In this document: one piece after another, positions 1 to 6,570 of the stretch
Numbering within the stretch: position 1 is the stretch's first letter
Layout: every line of letters begins with the position of its first letter
NCBI GenBank assembly: GCA_004356385.1
Contig: SMXL01000086.1
Coordinates: 1-6,676, forward strand
Length of the DNA stretch: 6,676 nt
Source of the DNA: Bacteroidota bacterium
GTDB taxonomy: Bacteria; Bacteroidota; Rhodothermia; Rhodothermales; UBA10348
Reading direction: 5' to 3'
Translations under genes and position numbers: made by a program
Notes under the pieces: generated by a model
Seen by the model: only the letters and a program-made list of their open reading frames with translations
What the model was told of the DNA's origin: nothing
Database searches by the model: none

Positions 1-18
1 CTCGAGGGCTCATTTATT

Positions 19-49
19 AATAATCAATGGTGCTTCGATCTTGATTATT
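19..49. repeat. Perfect 9-bp inverted repeat, A+T-rich
   Basis: AATAATCAA at 19-27 is exactly complementary to TTGATTATT at 41-49, with 13 nt between. It could form a hairpin at the end of an upstream transcript or serve as a dyad operator. No T-run follows, so a classic intrinsic terminator is not supported. One such repeat by chance in a window of this size would not be surprising. Confidence 0.35.
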
Positions 50-274
50 CATCCCGGATTTCCGTGTTGTCTAAAATTCACAGAAAAGGTGGGATTCAGA
101 AATAGATCAGCGTACTGCTTTCTTTCGACTCTTAGCTGACAGCCGTTCTCACAATAATCGAAAATCCTACTGTTATCAAATACTTCGTGTCGCTGGATTT
201 CGTATTTTGTGAGGTTGAAAAATGCGTGGATGAACGACTAGTGCTCTTTCACTTCTCGATCCAGACAACAAAAT

Positions 275-293
275 GACAGAGCCGGTATCTGTC
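275..293 (+). repeat. Small hairpin in the presumed 5' leader of the flavoenzyme gene
   Basis: GACAGA (275-280) pairs perfectly with TCTGTC (288-293) around the 7-nt loop GCCGGTA, about 65 nt before the ATG at 358. It lies inside a 19-codon ORF (273-332). No following U-tract or competing structure is evident, so a regulatory role is only a possibility. Confidence 0.25.
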
Positions 294-357
294 CTCGAAC
301 GACAACCGACTTTTCTTATGGTCAGAACCTAGTCTGGCTCAAGGATTCAATCCAAAT

Positions 358-1824
358 ATGACATTTCCTCAGATCATTCAAGGCGGTATGGGCGTGGCCG
401 TATCAGGTTGGCAGCTCGCCCTCTCGGTATCCAAGCGAGGGCAGATTGGTGTTGTTTCTGGAACAGCGCTTGACCTGGTCATCACCCGGCGATTGCAATT
501 AGGGGACCCAGGCGGTCACCTCCGCCGTGCTCTAGCGGCCTTCCCAAATCAGGATATAGCCAATTACGTCGCAGATCGCTATTTCATCGAGGGTGGCAAA
601 GCGCCGGACAAGCCTTACAAAAGCAAGCCGATCATTGATCATAATCCAAGGCGGCGTGCCCAGGAATTACTTGTGGTCTCCAACTTTGTAGAAGTTTTTC
701 TCGCAAAGGAGGGTCACGATGGTCTGGTAGGTATCAACTACCTTCATAAGATCCAGACACCAACCATGCCGTCCATTTATGGAGCGATTTTGGCCGGTGT
801 TGACATCATCATAGTCGGTGCAGGTATCCCACTCGAAATCCCCGGCATCATCGACCGCCTTGTCCAACACGAGCCGGTCGAAATGAAATTGCATGTCAAA
901 ACGACTGAAGGTACTCGTATTGACAGGATCACTTTCGACCCAAAACTCATTTTCGAGGAATCTCGGCCGCCCGAAAAGCGACCATCTTTCTTTCCGATCG
1001 TCTCCTCAGCCACGCTGGCAACTCTTATGGTCAAGAAATGTGATGGCGGAGTGAACGGTCTGATTATCGAAGGTCCAACGGCTGGTGGGCACAACGCCCC
1101 ACCGCGAGGGCGCCCAAATCTAAACGAGATCGGAGAACCCATTTACGGTCCGCGCGATGATATCGATCTTGATTCGATCGGGTCGCACGGAATTCCTTTC
1201 TTTTTGGCGGGTTCATACGGGAGCCCTGACGGACTCGTTCGTGCCCGTGCTGCAGGGGCGGCAGGTATTCAGGTCGGAACTCTTTTCGCGTTTTGCGAAG
1301 AGTCTGGTCTTCGACCGGACCTCAAACATGAGACGATTGCCAAATGCAAGGCTGGAACAGCAAGCGTATTTACAGATCCGATTGCGTCCCCAACCGGATT
1401 CCCCTTCAAAGTCCTTTCGATGGCTGGTACTGCGTCCGAAGAAGACGTTTATGAGAGTCGATCAAGGGTATGCGATTTAAGTTATCTCCGAGAAGCGTTC
1501 GAAAAAGAAGATGGAACCATCGGCTGGCGCTGTTCAGCCGACGACGAGAAAATGTATGTGCGCAACAGAGGAAAATTTGAAGACACGGTTGGCCGGAAAT
1601 GTCTCTGTAATGGCCTCATGGCCAATATCGGTATGGGTCAGCTTCGCAAAAACAACGTAGAGGAAGTTCCTCTTTTAACCTGTGGAGACGGCGTGTCGAG
1701 TATTCTCAAGATTATAAAACCTGGCGAATCGACGTATTCGTCGTCCGATGTAATCGATTTCCTGCTGAACGGAAGTGAATCGTCAATGACCGCCCGGGCA
1801 ACCGCTCATCAAGCAACGAGCTAA
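358..1824 (+). CDS. Nitronate monooxygenase / 2-nitropropane dioxygenase-family FMN enzyme
   Basis: Predicted cytoplasmic TIM-barrel flavoprotein of 488 residues. Family members bind FMN and typically oxidise alkyl nitronates with O2 to carbonyl and nitrite; relatives include FabK enoyl-ACP reductases and PfaD. Visible motifs: an N-terminal barrel strand QGGMG (8-12) followed by GVVSGTALD; GPTAGGHNAP with the catalytic-type His245; FLAGSYG (282-288); and the FMN-phosphate segment GAAGIQVGT (300-308). A C-terminal extension of about 150 residues contains ASPTGFPFK, five cysteines (372, 392, 415, 417, 442) and the block GRKCLCNGLMANIG. This makes it longer than classic enzymes of about 320-380 residues and matches a longer subfamily I recognise. 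The frame is open upstream to 277 but has no other ATG. AAGGA at 341-345 is a distant, weak ribosome site. It has no signal peptide and converges on the PLP gene with a 4-bp overlap. The family is secure; the physiological substrate is unknown. Confidence 0.88.
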   Translation: MTFPQIIQGGMGVAVSGWQLALSVSKRGQIGVVSGTALDLVITRRLQLGDPGGHLRRALAAFPNQDIANYVADRYFIEGGKAPDKPYKSKPIIDHNPRRRAQELLVVSNFVEVFLAKEGHDGLVGINYLHKIQTPTMPSIYGAILAGVDIIIVGAGIPLEIPGIIDRLVQHEPVEMKLHVKTTEGTRIDRITFDPKLIFEESRPPEKRPSFFPIVSSATLATLMVKKCDGGVNGLIIEGPTAGGHNAPPRGRPNLNEIGEPIYGPRDDIDLDSIGSHGIPFFLAGSYGSPDGLVRARAAGAAGIQVGTLFAFCEESGLRPDLKHETIAKCKAGTASVFTDPIASPTGFPFKVLSMAGTASEEDVYESRSRVCDLSYLREAFEKEDGTIGWRCSADDEKMYVRNRGKFEDTVGRKCLCNGLMANIGMGQLRKNNVEEVPLLTCGDGVSSILKIIKPGESTYSSSDVIDFLLNGSESSMTARATAHQATS

Positions 1825-3059
1825 GCTTTGTTCAAAGCTCGAGCAAGGAGATTAATATCTTCTTCATTGTTGAATATCGCTGGTGATACACGGAACCGTC
1901 GATCGGAAACAGATATGACAATATTGGCCTCAATGAGCGCAGGCATAATGTCGATCTCGCCTTTTTCGAACGCGATGATTGGAGAATCGATTTCGTTGGG
2001 TGAAATGCACGGAAATCGATCCTGATCGACGAGACTTCTTAGTTGTCGAGCGAGATCACAGCAAAAGGACTGAACCGTTTCCAGGCCCGTCTCTTTCAAA
2101 AAACGTAATCCTGCCAGCGTGCTCGCATAGCCCATGTAGTTGTGATGCCCCGGCTCGTAGCGGCGGGCGTCGGACGGGGGCGAGAACGAAAGTCCCTCAT
2201 CCGTTCCTTGTTCAATCCATGGTGCAAATCGGAGCCTGGAATGGCCGGGATACAGTCGGTCTGGTAGACGTGAACCCTGCAGCTCTTCCCTGACAAAGAA
2301 GAAACCGGTACCGTGAGGCCCATACAGCCATTTATAGGCGGAACATGAGGCAAAATCGACTCCGAGTTCACGGACGTCAATAGGATATATTCCCACACCC
2401 TGAATGATGTCAGCGAAGACCAACGCCCCGTGTTTGCGCGCCTTCTCAACAATAGATTTGACGTCTTCGATGCGTCCATTAATATTGGAGACGAGTGTCA
2501 CGCACACGAGGCTAGTGCTGTCCTCGATGGCTTCTACCATGCGTTCGGTGTCCAATTCCCACCCATCACTCCGAATAATTCGGACATCTCGGCCTGCTCT
2601 TCGATGGCCTTCGTAGTTATGCAGCGAACCCGAGAAATGAAATACGTTGGTGAGGAGATGTCTTCCCTCCGACCATGGACTCAGGCCGTCCAGAACAATT
2701 TGCTCCCCCTCTTTGGTATTGGATACGAGCGCAATTTCGCTCTCCCGTGCATTGATCAGATTGGCGAATTCAGCCCGGATCGATGACAAGGTGTCTTCGA
2801 GTACGTCGGACCGGCCTTTCGATCGACCATACTTCCAATAATCTATGTACTGATCGATGGCATTTTCTGAAAACCGGGCGAGGGGCGTCCCCGCCGCCGC
2901 GTTCAGAAATACTTCCTCCTCCATTCTTGGAAACAGTTCTCGCCACTCGTTCGAACTGCTGGTACGATTCCCGTGCGCGCGATGGAGCGGAATATCTACC
3001 CCCGCAAACATACCTGTCGTCAACAGACCTGTGGTCTGCAAAAAGTCTCTGCGACGCAT
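1821..3059 (-). CDS. Tat-exported class V aminotransferase-fold PLP enzyme (isopenicillin N epimerase/PvdN-like)
   Basis: A 412-residue fold-type I PLP enzyme. The N-terminus has a twin-arginine signal, RRRDFLQ (2-8), followed by a hydrophobic stretch, so the folded, cofactor-loaded protein is probably sent to the periplasm. Class V landmarks in order: FLNAAAGTPLA (51-61); SNTKEG (113-118); SNINGRI (191-197); Asp217 and Gln220 in FADIIQG, which should contact the pyridine nitrogen and oxygen; Lys243 in SAYKWLYGPHG as the Schiff-base lysine; RRYEPGHHN (299-307); and FRVSPAIFNNEEDI near the C-terminus. The catalytic cysteine of cysteine desulfurases is not visible, so sulfur mobilisation is unlikely. 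Tyr242 stands where desulfurases have His. The start is supported by GGAGAGG 6 nt upstream. It lies 64 bp downstream of the M19 dipeptidase gene, probably in one operon. The reaction could be epimerisation, transamination or a PvdN-type side-chain modification; the sequence does not decide. Confidence 0.87.
   Translation of the reverse strand: MRRRDFLQTTGLLTTGMFAGVDIPLHRAHGNRTSSSNEWRELFPRMEEEVFLNAAAGTPLARFSENAIDQYIDYWKYGRSKGRSDVLEDTLSSIRAEFANLINARESEIALVSNTKEGEQIVLDGLSPWSEGRHLLTNVFHFSGSLHNYEGHRRAGRDVRIIRSDGWELDTERMVEAIEDSTSLVCVTLVSNINGRIEDVKSIVEKARKHGALVFADIIQGVGIYPIDVRELGVDFASCSAYKWLYGPHGTGFFFVREELQGSRLPDRLYPGHSRLRFAPWIEQGTDEGLSFSPPSDARRYEPGHHNYMGYASTLAGLRFLKETGLETVQSFCCDLARQLRSLVDQDRFPCISPNEIDSPIIAFEKGEIDIMPALIEANIVISVSDRRFRVSPAIFNNEEDINLLARALNKA
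1824..1839. repeat. 7-bp inverted repeat at the convergent gene ends
   Basis: AGCTTTG (1824-1830) and CAAAGCT (1833-1839) are perfectly complementary with two bases between. They lie just past the stop of the flavoenzyme gene and inside the last codons of the PLP gene. In RNA the inner pairs would open to form the loop. It could slow transcription at the convergent junction, but the stem is short and has no T-run. Confidence 0.25.
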
Positions 3060-3065
3060 TCAATG

Positions 3066-3072
3066 CCTCTCC
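3066..3072 (-). promoter_or_regulatory. Ribosome binding site of the Tat-PLP enzyme gene
   Basis: Read on the minus strand, GGAGAGG lies 6 nt before the ATG at 3059. It fixes the start directly in front of the twin-arginine motif and shows that translation is initiated independently within the probable two-gene transcript. Confidence 0.7.
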
Positions 3073-3123
3073 ATATCGTGCAAATTGAGGACCCCGACGC
3101 GAAATTCTCTACGACCTATGGGT

Positions 3124-4329
3124 CTACGCATCAGCTTTTGCGAAAGCCTCCGCTTCTCCCCAAACCCTTAGCAAATTCTCTCCAAGGATTTTCCGGATGT
3201 CTTCGTCGCTGTAACCGCGACGTATAAAACCTTCTATAAGATTCGGATACGTACTTACGTCCTTCAGCCCGACCGGAAGTGTGTCTCCCACGCCGTCGTA
3301 ATCCGAACCAATCCCTACGTGGTCGATACCGACCAGAGCAATAATATGATCATAATGGTCTAGAACCGTCTCTAGATCGGCAAATGGAAAAAGTCCGTGA
3401 TCTTCTTCCCATGTCTTATTGAAAGCTTCCTCTTCTTCGTCACTTCCTTCTATCTGATTCTCTGACAAGTGCAATCGATAGGCATCTCTTCTCCCGTACC
3501 GATATGTATTCGCCTCTTTACTGAGAAAACTAGAGCCGAAATTAATCATGATTGCACCGCCATGATCGGCCAGCGCGACGATCATTTCGTCCGACATATT
3601 CCGCGGCCATCCTGGGGTGAAGTGACGCGTGGTTGAGTGCGAGGCGATTGCGGGCACGTGAGAAATCTCCATCGTGTCCCAAAAAGCGTCATCGGAAATG
3701 TGACTCACATCGACCATGATTCCCAGCCGATTCATCTCGATCACCATTTCAATTCCGAATAGACTCAGCCCGTCCCACTGAGGGTCATCCCTCGAAGAAT
3801 CAGAAATATGGTTGGAAAGATTATGGGCGAGCGTGATGTATCGAATTCCGCGGTCGTAAAAGTATTCAAGGTTGGCGATATCTCCTTCGATCGGAGAACC
3901 GTTCTCCATCCCGAGAGGAAACGAAATCAATCCTTCGTCGAAATGACGCCTGACATCGTCGGTCGATAAAGCGATAGCAAATTTGTCGGGCGCAGCGGAG
4001 ACAATGCCCTCAACCATGTCGATCAGTTCTTCAGCAACGATTCTTGAGCGCCCTTCCGCCTCAAGTACAGACGGTGTATAAATCGACATAAATGGGGCAT
4101 TGAGACCCCCTGCGACGGCCCTCGGATAATCGAAATTTCCGTCTTCCGTGGCGTCGGCTACATCTGCCCATTTTTCACTCAGCCGATACGGAACGTCAAT
4201 GTGCGTGTCGATGATGATGGATGTTCGTGCTATCTCCCGGGCCCTATCGGAGGGTTCCGCAGTCTCACCGGTCCCACACGCGATTGCAGAAAACGCCACG
4301 GCAAGCGCCGTCAATAGTCTGATTTTCAC
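3124..4329 (-). CDS. Secreted M19-family (renal/membrane) dipeptidase, probable lipoprotein
   Basis: Zinc-dependent amidohydrolase-fold dipeptidase that would cleave dipeptides, including ones with a D-residue at the C-terminal side, outside the cytoplasm. Counting from the GTG at 4329 (402 residues counting the stop-flanked frame, about 400 aa), the signal peptide is MKIRLLTALAVAFSAIAC, with Cys18 as lipidation candidate in a slightly non-ideal lipobox. The metal ligands are all present: His43 and Asp45 (DTHIDVP), bridging Glu142 (GMENG), His210 (DVSHIS) and His231 (ASHS). So are substrate His169 (LAHN) and catalytic-type Asp343 (GIGSDYDG). Spacings E142-H169 and H210-H231 match those I recall for human renal dipeptidase. 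A TTG at 4371 would add 14 residues. Neither start has a good Shine-Dalgarno sequence; I prefer GTG because it gives a clean signal peptide. An acidic insert (GSDEEEEAF) precedes the last barrel strands. It is first in a probable operon with the PLP enzyme. The family is secure; the substrate is unknown. Confidence 0.87.
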   Translation of the reverse strand: MKIRLLTALAVAFSAIACGTGETAEPSDRAREIARTSIIIDTHIDVPYRLSEKWADVADATEDGNFDYPRAVAGGLNAPFMSIYTPSVLEAEGRSRIVAEELIDMVEGIVSAAPDKFAIALSTDDVRRHFDEGLISFPLGMENGSPIEGDIANLEYFYDRGIRYITLAHNLSNHISDSSRDDPQWDGLSLFGIEMVIEMNRLGIMVDVSHISDDAFWDTMEISHVPAIASHSTTRHFTPGWPRNMSDEMIVALADHGGAIMINFGSSFLSKEANTYRYGRRDAYRLHLSENQIEGSDEEEEAFNKTWEEDHGLFPFADLETVLDHYDHIIALVGIDHVGIGSDYDGVGDTLPVGLKDVSTYPNLIEGFIRRGYSDEDIRKILGENLLRVWGEAEAFAKADA

Positions 4330-4528
4330 TAGAAGGATTACAGTTTTGGTTGATGATTCGTGAATGTACAAATACGGAGCTATTGATCATTGTGACTCTC
4401 GAATGCTTCTTCAAATCATCGAATAGGCCGATCTAGAAATTATTCACGCGAGTCAATGCAATATTCCGGCTACTTCCATTCGTTTCTAGTGTCGTACGGA
4501 TAGGAATGATACAAGAGGGAGGAACACT
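4330..4528. promoter_or_regulatory. Divergent intergenic region with promoters for the dipeptidase operon and the vWA gene
   Basis: About 200 bp separate the divergently transcribed dipeptidase and vWA genes (157 bp if the TTG at 4371 is the dipeptidase start). Both transcripts must begin here or nearby. I could not find a -35/-10 pair, nor a Bacteroidota-type TAnnTTTG box, with convincing spacing on either strand. The existence of promoters is therefore inferred from gene orientation alone. Confidence 0.45.
4517..4522 (+). promoter_or_regulatory. Strong ribosome binding site of the vWA gene
   Basis: GGGAGG, within the purine tract GAGGGAGGAA (4515-4524), lies 6 nt before the ATG at 4529. 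It is the best Shine-Dalgarno sequence in the window and makes the start choice secure. Confidence 0.75.
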
Positions 4529-6466
4529 ATGAAGGCGCAGTTCAGCAAGGTTTTACTGTTCGTGTTCGCAGCACTGCTATTAATCGGCAGCGGAACCGGC
4601 GTTCAACCAATCAAACACGGTACCATTTACGGAATCGTCAGTGATTCCACATCGGGTCAGCCGCTTGCGGGTTCGGCTGTGATCGTGATGGGGACCAGTC
4701 TCGGAACCATCACAAATGACCATGGCAAATACAGAATTGTGAACGTACCGGTCGGTACCTACGACGTACAAAGCTCATTCGTGGGTTATCGAAGTACGAT
4801 TGAAAGGAAAATTTCGGTCTGTGAGAAGTGCGAAGTTCGCCTTGACTTCGGGATGTCGTTAGGAGTTGAATTGAACGAGACCGTCCTCGAGTACGAAAGA
4901 CCGCTTGTGAGCCGGGATGCTCTCGATGTACGCCTGATGCAAAAGTCGCGAGCTAAGGAGGCCTCGATTGGTTCACCATATCGAGTGGTAGGGCGCGTAG
5001 ACAACGGACCATTCAACCGCCCACATTTTAACACGGAGGAATACGCATATCTGGAGGAGTCAGGCTTTCTGAATCCGATCATCAGTCCTCTTTCGACTTT
5101 TTCGATTGATGTTGATGCCGCTTCGTATTCCAACATGCGGCGATTTATCAATTCGGGCCGACGCCCGCCGATTGATGCCATTCGAACCGAGGAACTCGTG
5201 AATTACTTCAACTACGACTATCCTCTTCCTGGAGAAAAACACCCTGTCGCGATTTACACAGAGATTGGAGTGGCTCCTTGGAATCCGGATAATTTGTTGC
5301 TGCACATCGGTTTACAGGCTGAAGAATTAGCTGAAGACGATCTTCGTCCGTCAAATCTGGTCTTTCTTCTTGATGTCTCCGGATCGATGGACAGCGAAGA
5401 CAAGATTCATCTTCTGAAAAAGTCTTTCAAGCTGCTCACAAAGGAACTTACAGAACGGGATCGCGTGGCGATTGTCGTCTATGCAGGAGCCGCCGGACTG
5501 GTTCTTCCTTCCACCCGCGGGGATCACAAAGAGATTATCTGGCGGGCCCTCGACCAGCTCAAGGCCGGTGGCTCGACCGCCGGTGGCGCAGGCATCAAGC
5601 TTGCCTATGAGGTGGCGAGCGACAACCTGATTCCTGATGGAAACAATCGTGTCATTCTTGCGACCGACGGAGATTTCAACATCGGCGTATCAGATACTGG
5701 TGCGCTCGTCCGATTACTTCAAGAGAAAAAGAAAGAGGGAATTGGCCTGACCGTGCTGGGCTTCGGCGGTGGTAATCTTAAAGACTCCAGAATGGAAGCA
5801 CTCGCAGACAAAGGGGACGGAAATTACTTCTACATCGACTCTATTCTTGAAGGAAAGAAAGTCTTCGTTGATCAACTACGCTCGACGCTGTACACGGTCG
5901 CGAGAGATGTCAAAATCCAGGTGGAATTCAATCCAGCCATAGTGGGTCGTTACAGACTCATTGGATACGAAAACCGGGCTCTGAACGCGGAAGATTTTGT
6001 CGATGACAAGAAGGACGCAGGTGAAATGGGCTCGGGGCACACGGTCACAGCGCTCTACGAATTGGTGTTGGCTGAGAATATCGAAGCGTCAGACGATCAT
6101 AGCCTCCGGTATCAGCATTCAGAGGTTGGCGGTAGTCATTTGGATGAAATTGGAACCATCAAGGTCAGATACAAACCACTTGACTCAGACGAAAGCATTG
6201 AACTGGATCGCTTCATTTCTGCCGTTGTAATCGAGAATACGTCTCTGGATTACGGTTTTTCAGCGTCCGTTGCCATGTTCAGTATGCTGGTCAGGGATTC
6301 GGAATTCCTCGGAAAAACATCTGTGGCGTCCATTCTGGACCTTGCTCGTGCATCCAAGGGCGATGACCCATTCGGCTATCGGGCCGAGTTCATCCGACTG
6401 GTCGAGACGTATGGCCTGTTCGATATCGTAGATGCGGGAGTCGGTGATCAGTCGTCGTTCGAGTAA
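4529..6466 (+). CDS. Secreted YfbK-like von Willebrand factor A protein with CarboxypepD_reg-like N-terminal domain
   Basis: A 645-residue exported protein. A Sec-type signal peptide (about 1-25: a basic N-terminus, then LLFVFAALLLIG) has no lipobox cysteine. Residues about 31-107 form a carboxypeptidase-regulatory-like beta-sandwich (GIVSDSTSGQPLAG, GKYRIVNVPVGTYDV, VGYRS), common in envelope proteins of Bacteroidota and relatives. A linker leads to the vWF_A N-terminal module (about 168-225) with FSIDVDAASYSNMRR (191-205). The vWA domain (about 275-450) has a complete MIDAS: Asp282, Ser284 and Ser286 in DVSGSMD, Thr350 and Asp380 (ATDGDFN). A DUF3520-type region follows, with VARDVKIQVEFNP from 457, RYRLIGYENR and the C-terminal GDDPFGYRAEFIRLVE. 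The role is presumably metal-dependent protein binding at the envelope; no enzyme activity is visible. Molecular partners are unknown. It is divergent from the dipeptidase operon, and 104 bp separate it from the next gene. Confidence 0.9.
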   Translation: MKAQFSKVLLFVFAALLLIGSGTGVQPIKHGTIYGIVSDSTSGQPLAGSAVIVMGTSLGTITNDHGKYRIVNVPVGTYDVQSSFVGYRSTIERKISVCEKCEVRLDFGMSLGVELNETVLEYERPLVSRDALDVRLMQKSRAKEASIGSPYRVVGRVDNGPFNRPHFNTEEYAYLEESGFLNPIISPLSTFSIDVDAASYSNMRRFINSGRRPPIDAIRTEELVNYFNYDYPLPGEKHPVAIYTEIGVAPWNPDNLLLHIGLQAEELAEDDLRPSNLVFLLDVSGSMDSEDKIHLLKKSFKLLTKELTERDRVAIVVYAGAAGLVLPSTRGDHKEIIWRALDQLKAGGSTAGGAGIKLAYEVASDNLIPDGNNRVILATDGDFNIGVSDTGALVRLLQEKKKEGIGLTVLGFGGGNLKDSRMEALADKGDGNYFYIDSILEGKKVFVDQLRSTLYTVARDVKIQVEFNPAIVGRYRLIGYENRALNAEDFVDDKKDAGEMGSGHTVTALYELVLAENIEASDDHSLRYQHSEVGGSHLDEIGTIKVRYKPLDSDESIELDRFISAVVIENTSLDYGFSASVAMFSMLVRDSEFLGKTSVASILDLARASKGDDPFGYRAEFIRLVETYGLFDIVDAGVGDQSSFE

Positions 6467-6469
6467 AGG

Positions 6470-6491
6470 CGCGAACGATTGTCGCGAACGA
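6470..6491 (+). repeat. Short direct repeat just after the vWA gene
   Basis: CGCGAACGA occurs at 6470-6478 and again at 6483-6491, a 13-nt period, immediately after the vWA stop codon. The core CGAACG recurs in inverted form at 6506-6511 (CGTTCG), so a weak 6-bp stem is possible. It may be a binding site or part of a transcript end. Neither is demonstrated. Confidence 0.3.
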
Positions 6492-6570
6492 GGTCTATAT
6501 TTTGGCGTTCGTATTCGGGACAACCTCATTCCCGCCTTCGCTGTAGACTTCATTCAATCCAAGATTTCCG

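Larger units (their letters stand above)
1..357. other. Gene-poor leader region upstream of the nitronate monooxygenase-like gene
   Basis: No convincing coding region is seen on either strand. Frame 1 is open from the left edge to a TAG at 103-105 (34 codons), so the tail of an upstream gene could end there, but the peptide is not recognisable. The stretch is richer in A+T than the genes beside it. It holds a perfect 9-bp inverted repeat (19-27 with 41-49), a 6-bp hairpin (275-280 with 288-293) and a 19-codon ORF (273-332). I could not find a promoter with good spacing. No tRNA or rRNA signature was seen. Confidence 0.6.

Noticed and set aside
1..105. 34-codon open frame at the left edge as the tail of an upstream gene
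   Set aside because: The peptide matches no family I recognise, and an adjacent frame is open even longer (to a TGA near 138), so frame openness is not informative here.
343..353. GGATTCAATCC resembling a tRNA T-arm
   Set aside because: The loop is too short and no acceptor, D or anticodon arms fit around it.
777..1142. 121-codon open frame antisense to the flavoenzyme gene
   Set aside because: It lies wholly within a well-supported gene; its product has low-complexity Pro/Arg/Gly/Ser composition and no recognisable domain.
2430..2786. 118-codon open frame on the plus strand, antisense to the PLP enzyme gene
   Set aside because: The minus-strand frame has continuous class V aminotransferase motifs across the same bases; this frame shows none of a known family.
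4786..5181. 131-codon open frame antisense to the vWA gene
   Set aside because: It is rich in Arg and Ser as expected of a shadow frame, and lacks domain motifs; the sense frame is clearly coding.
6496..6504. TATATTTTG as a Bacteroidota-type TAnnTTTG promoter box before the 6571 gene
   Set aside because: The spacing between TA and TTTG is one base off and no upstream partner element was seen.
6516..6534. Possible terminator hairpin CGGGA/TCCCG after the vWA gene
   Set aside because: The stem is only 5 bp with a 9-nt loop and no T-run follows.
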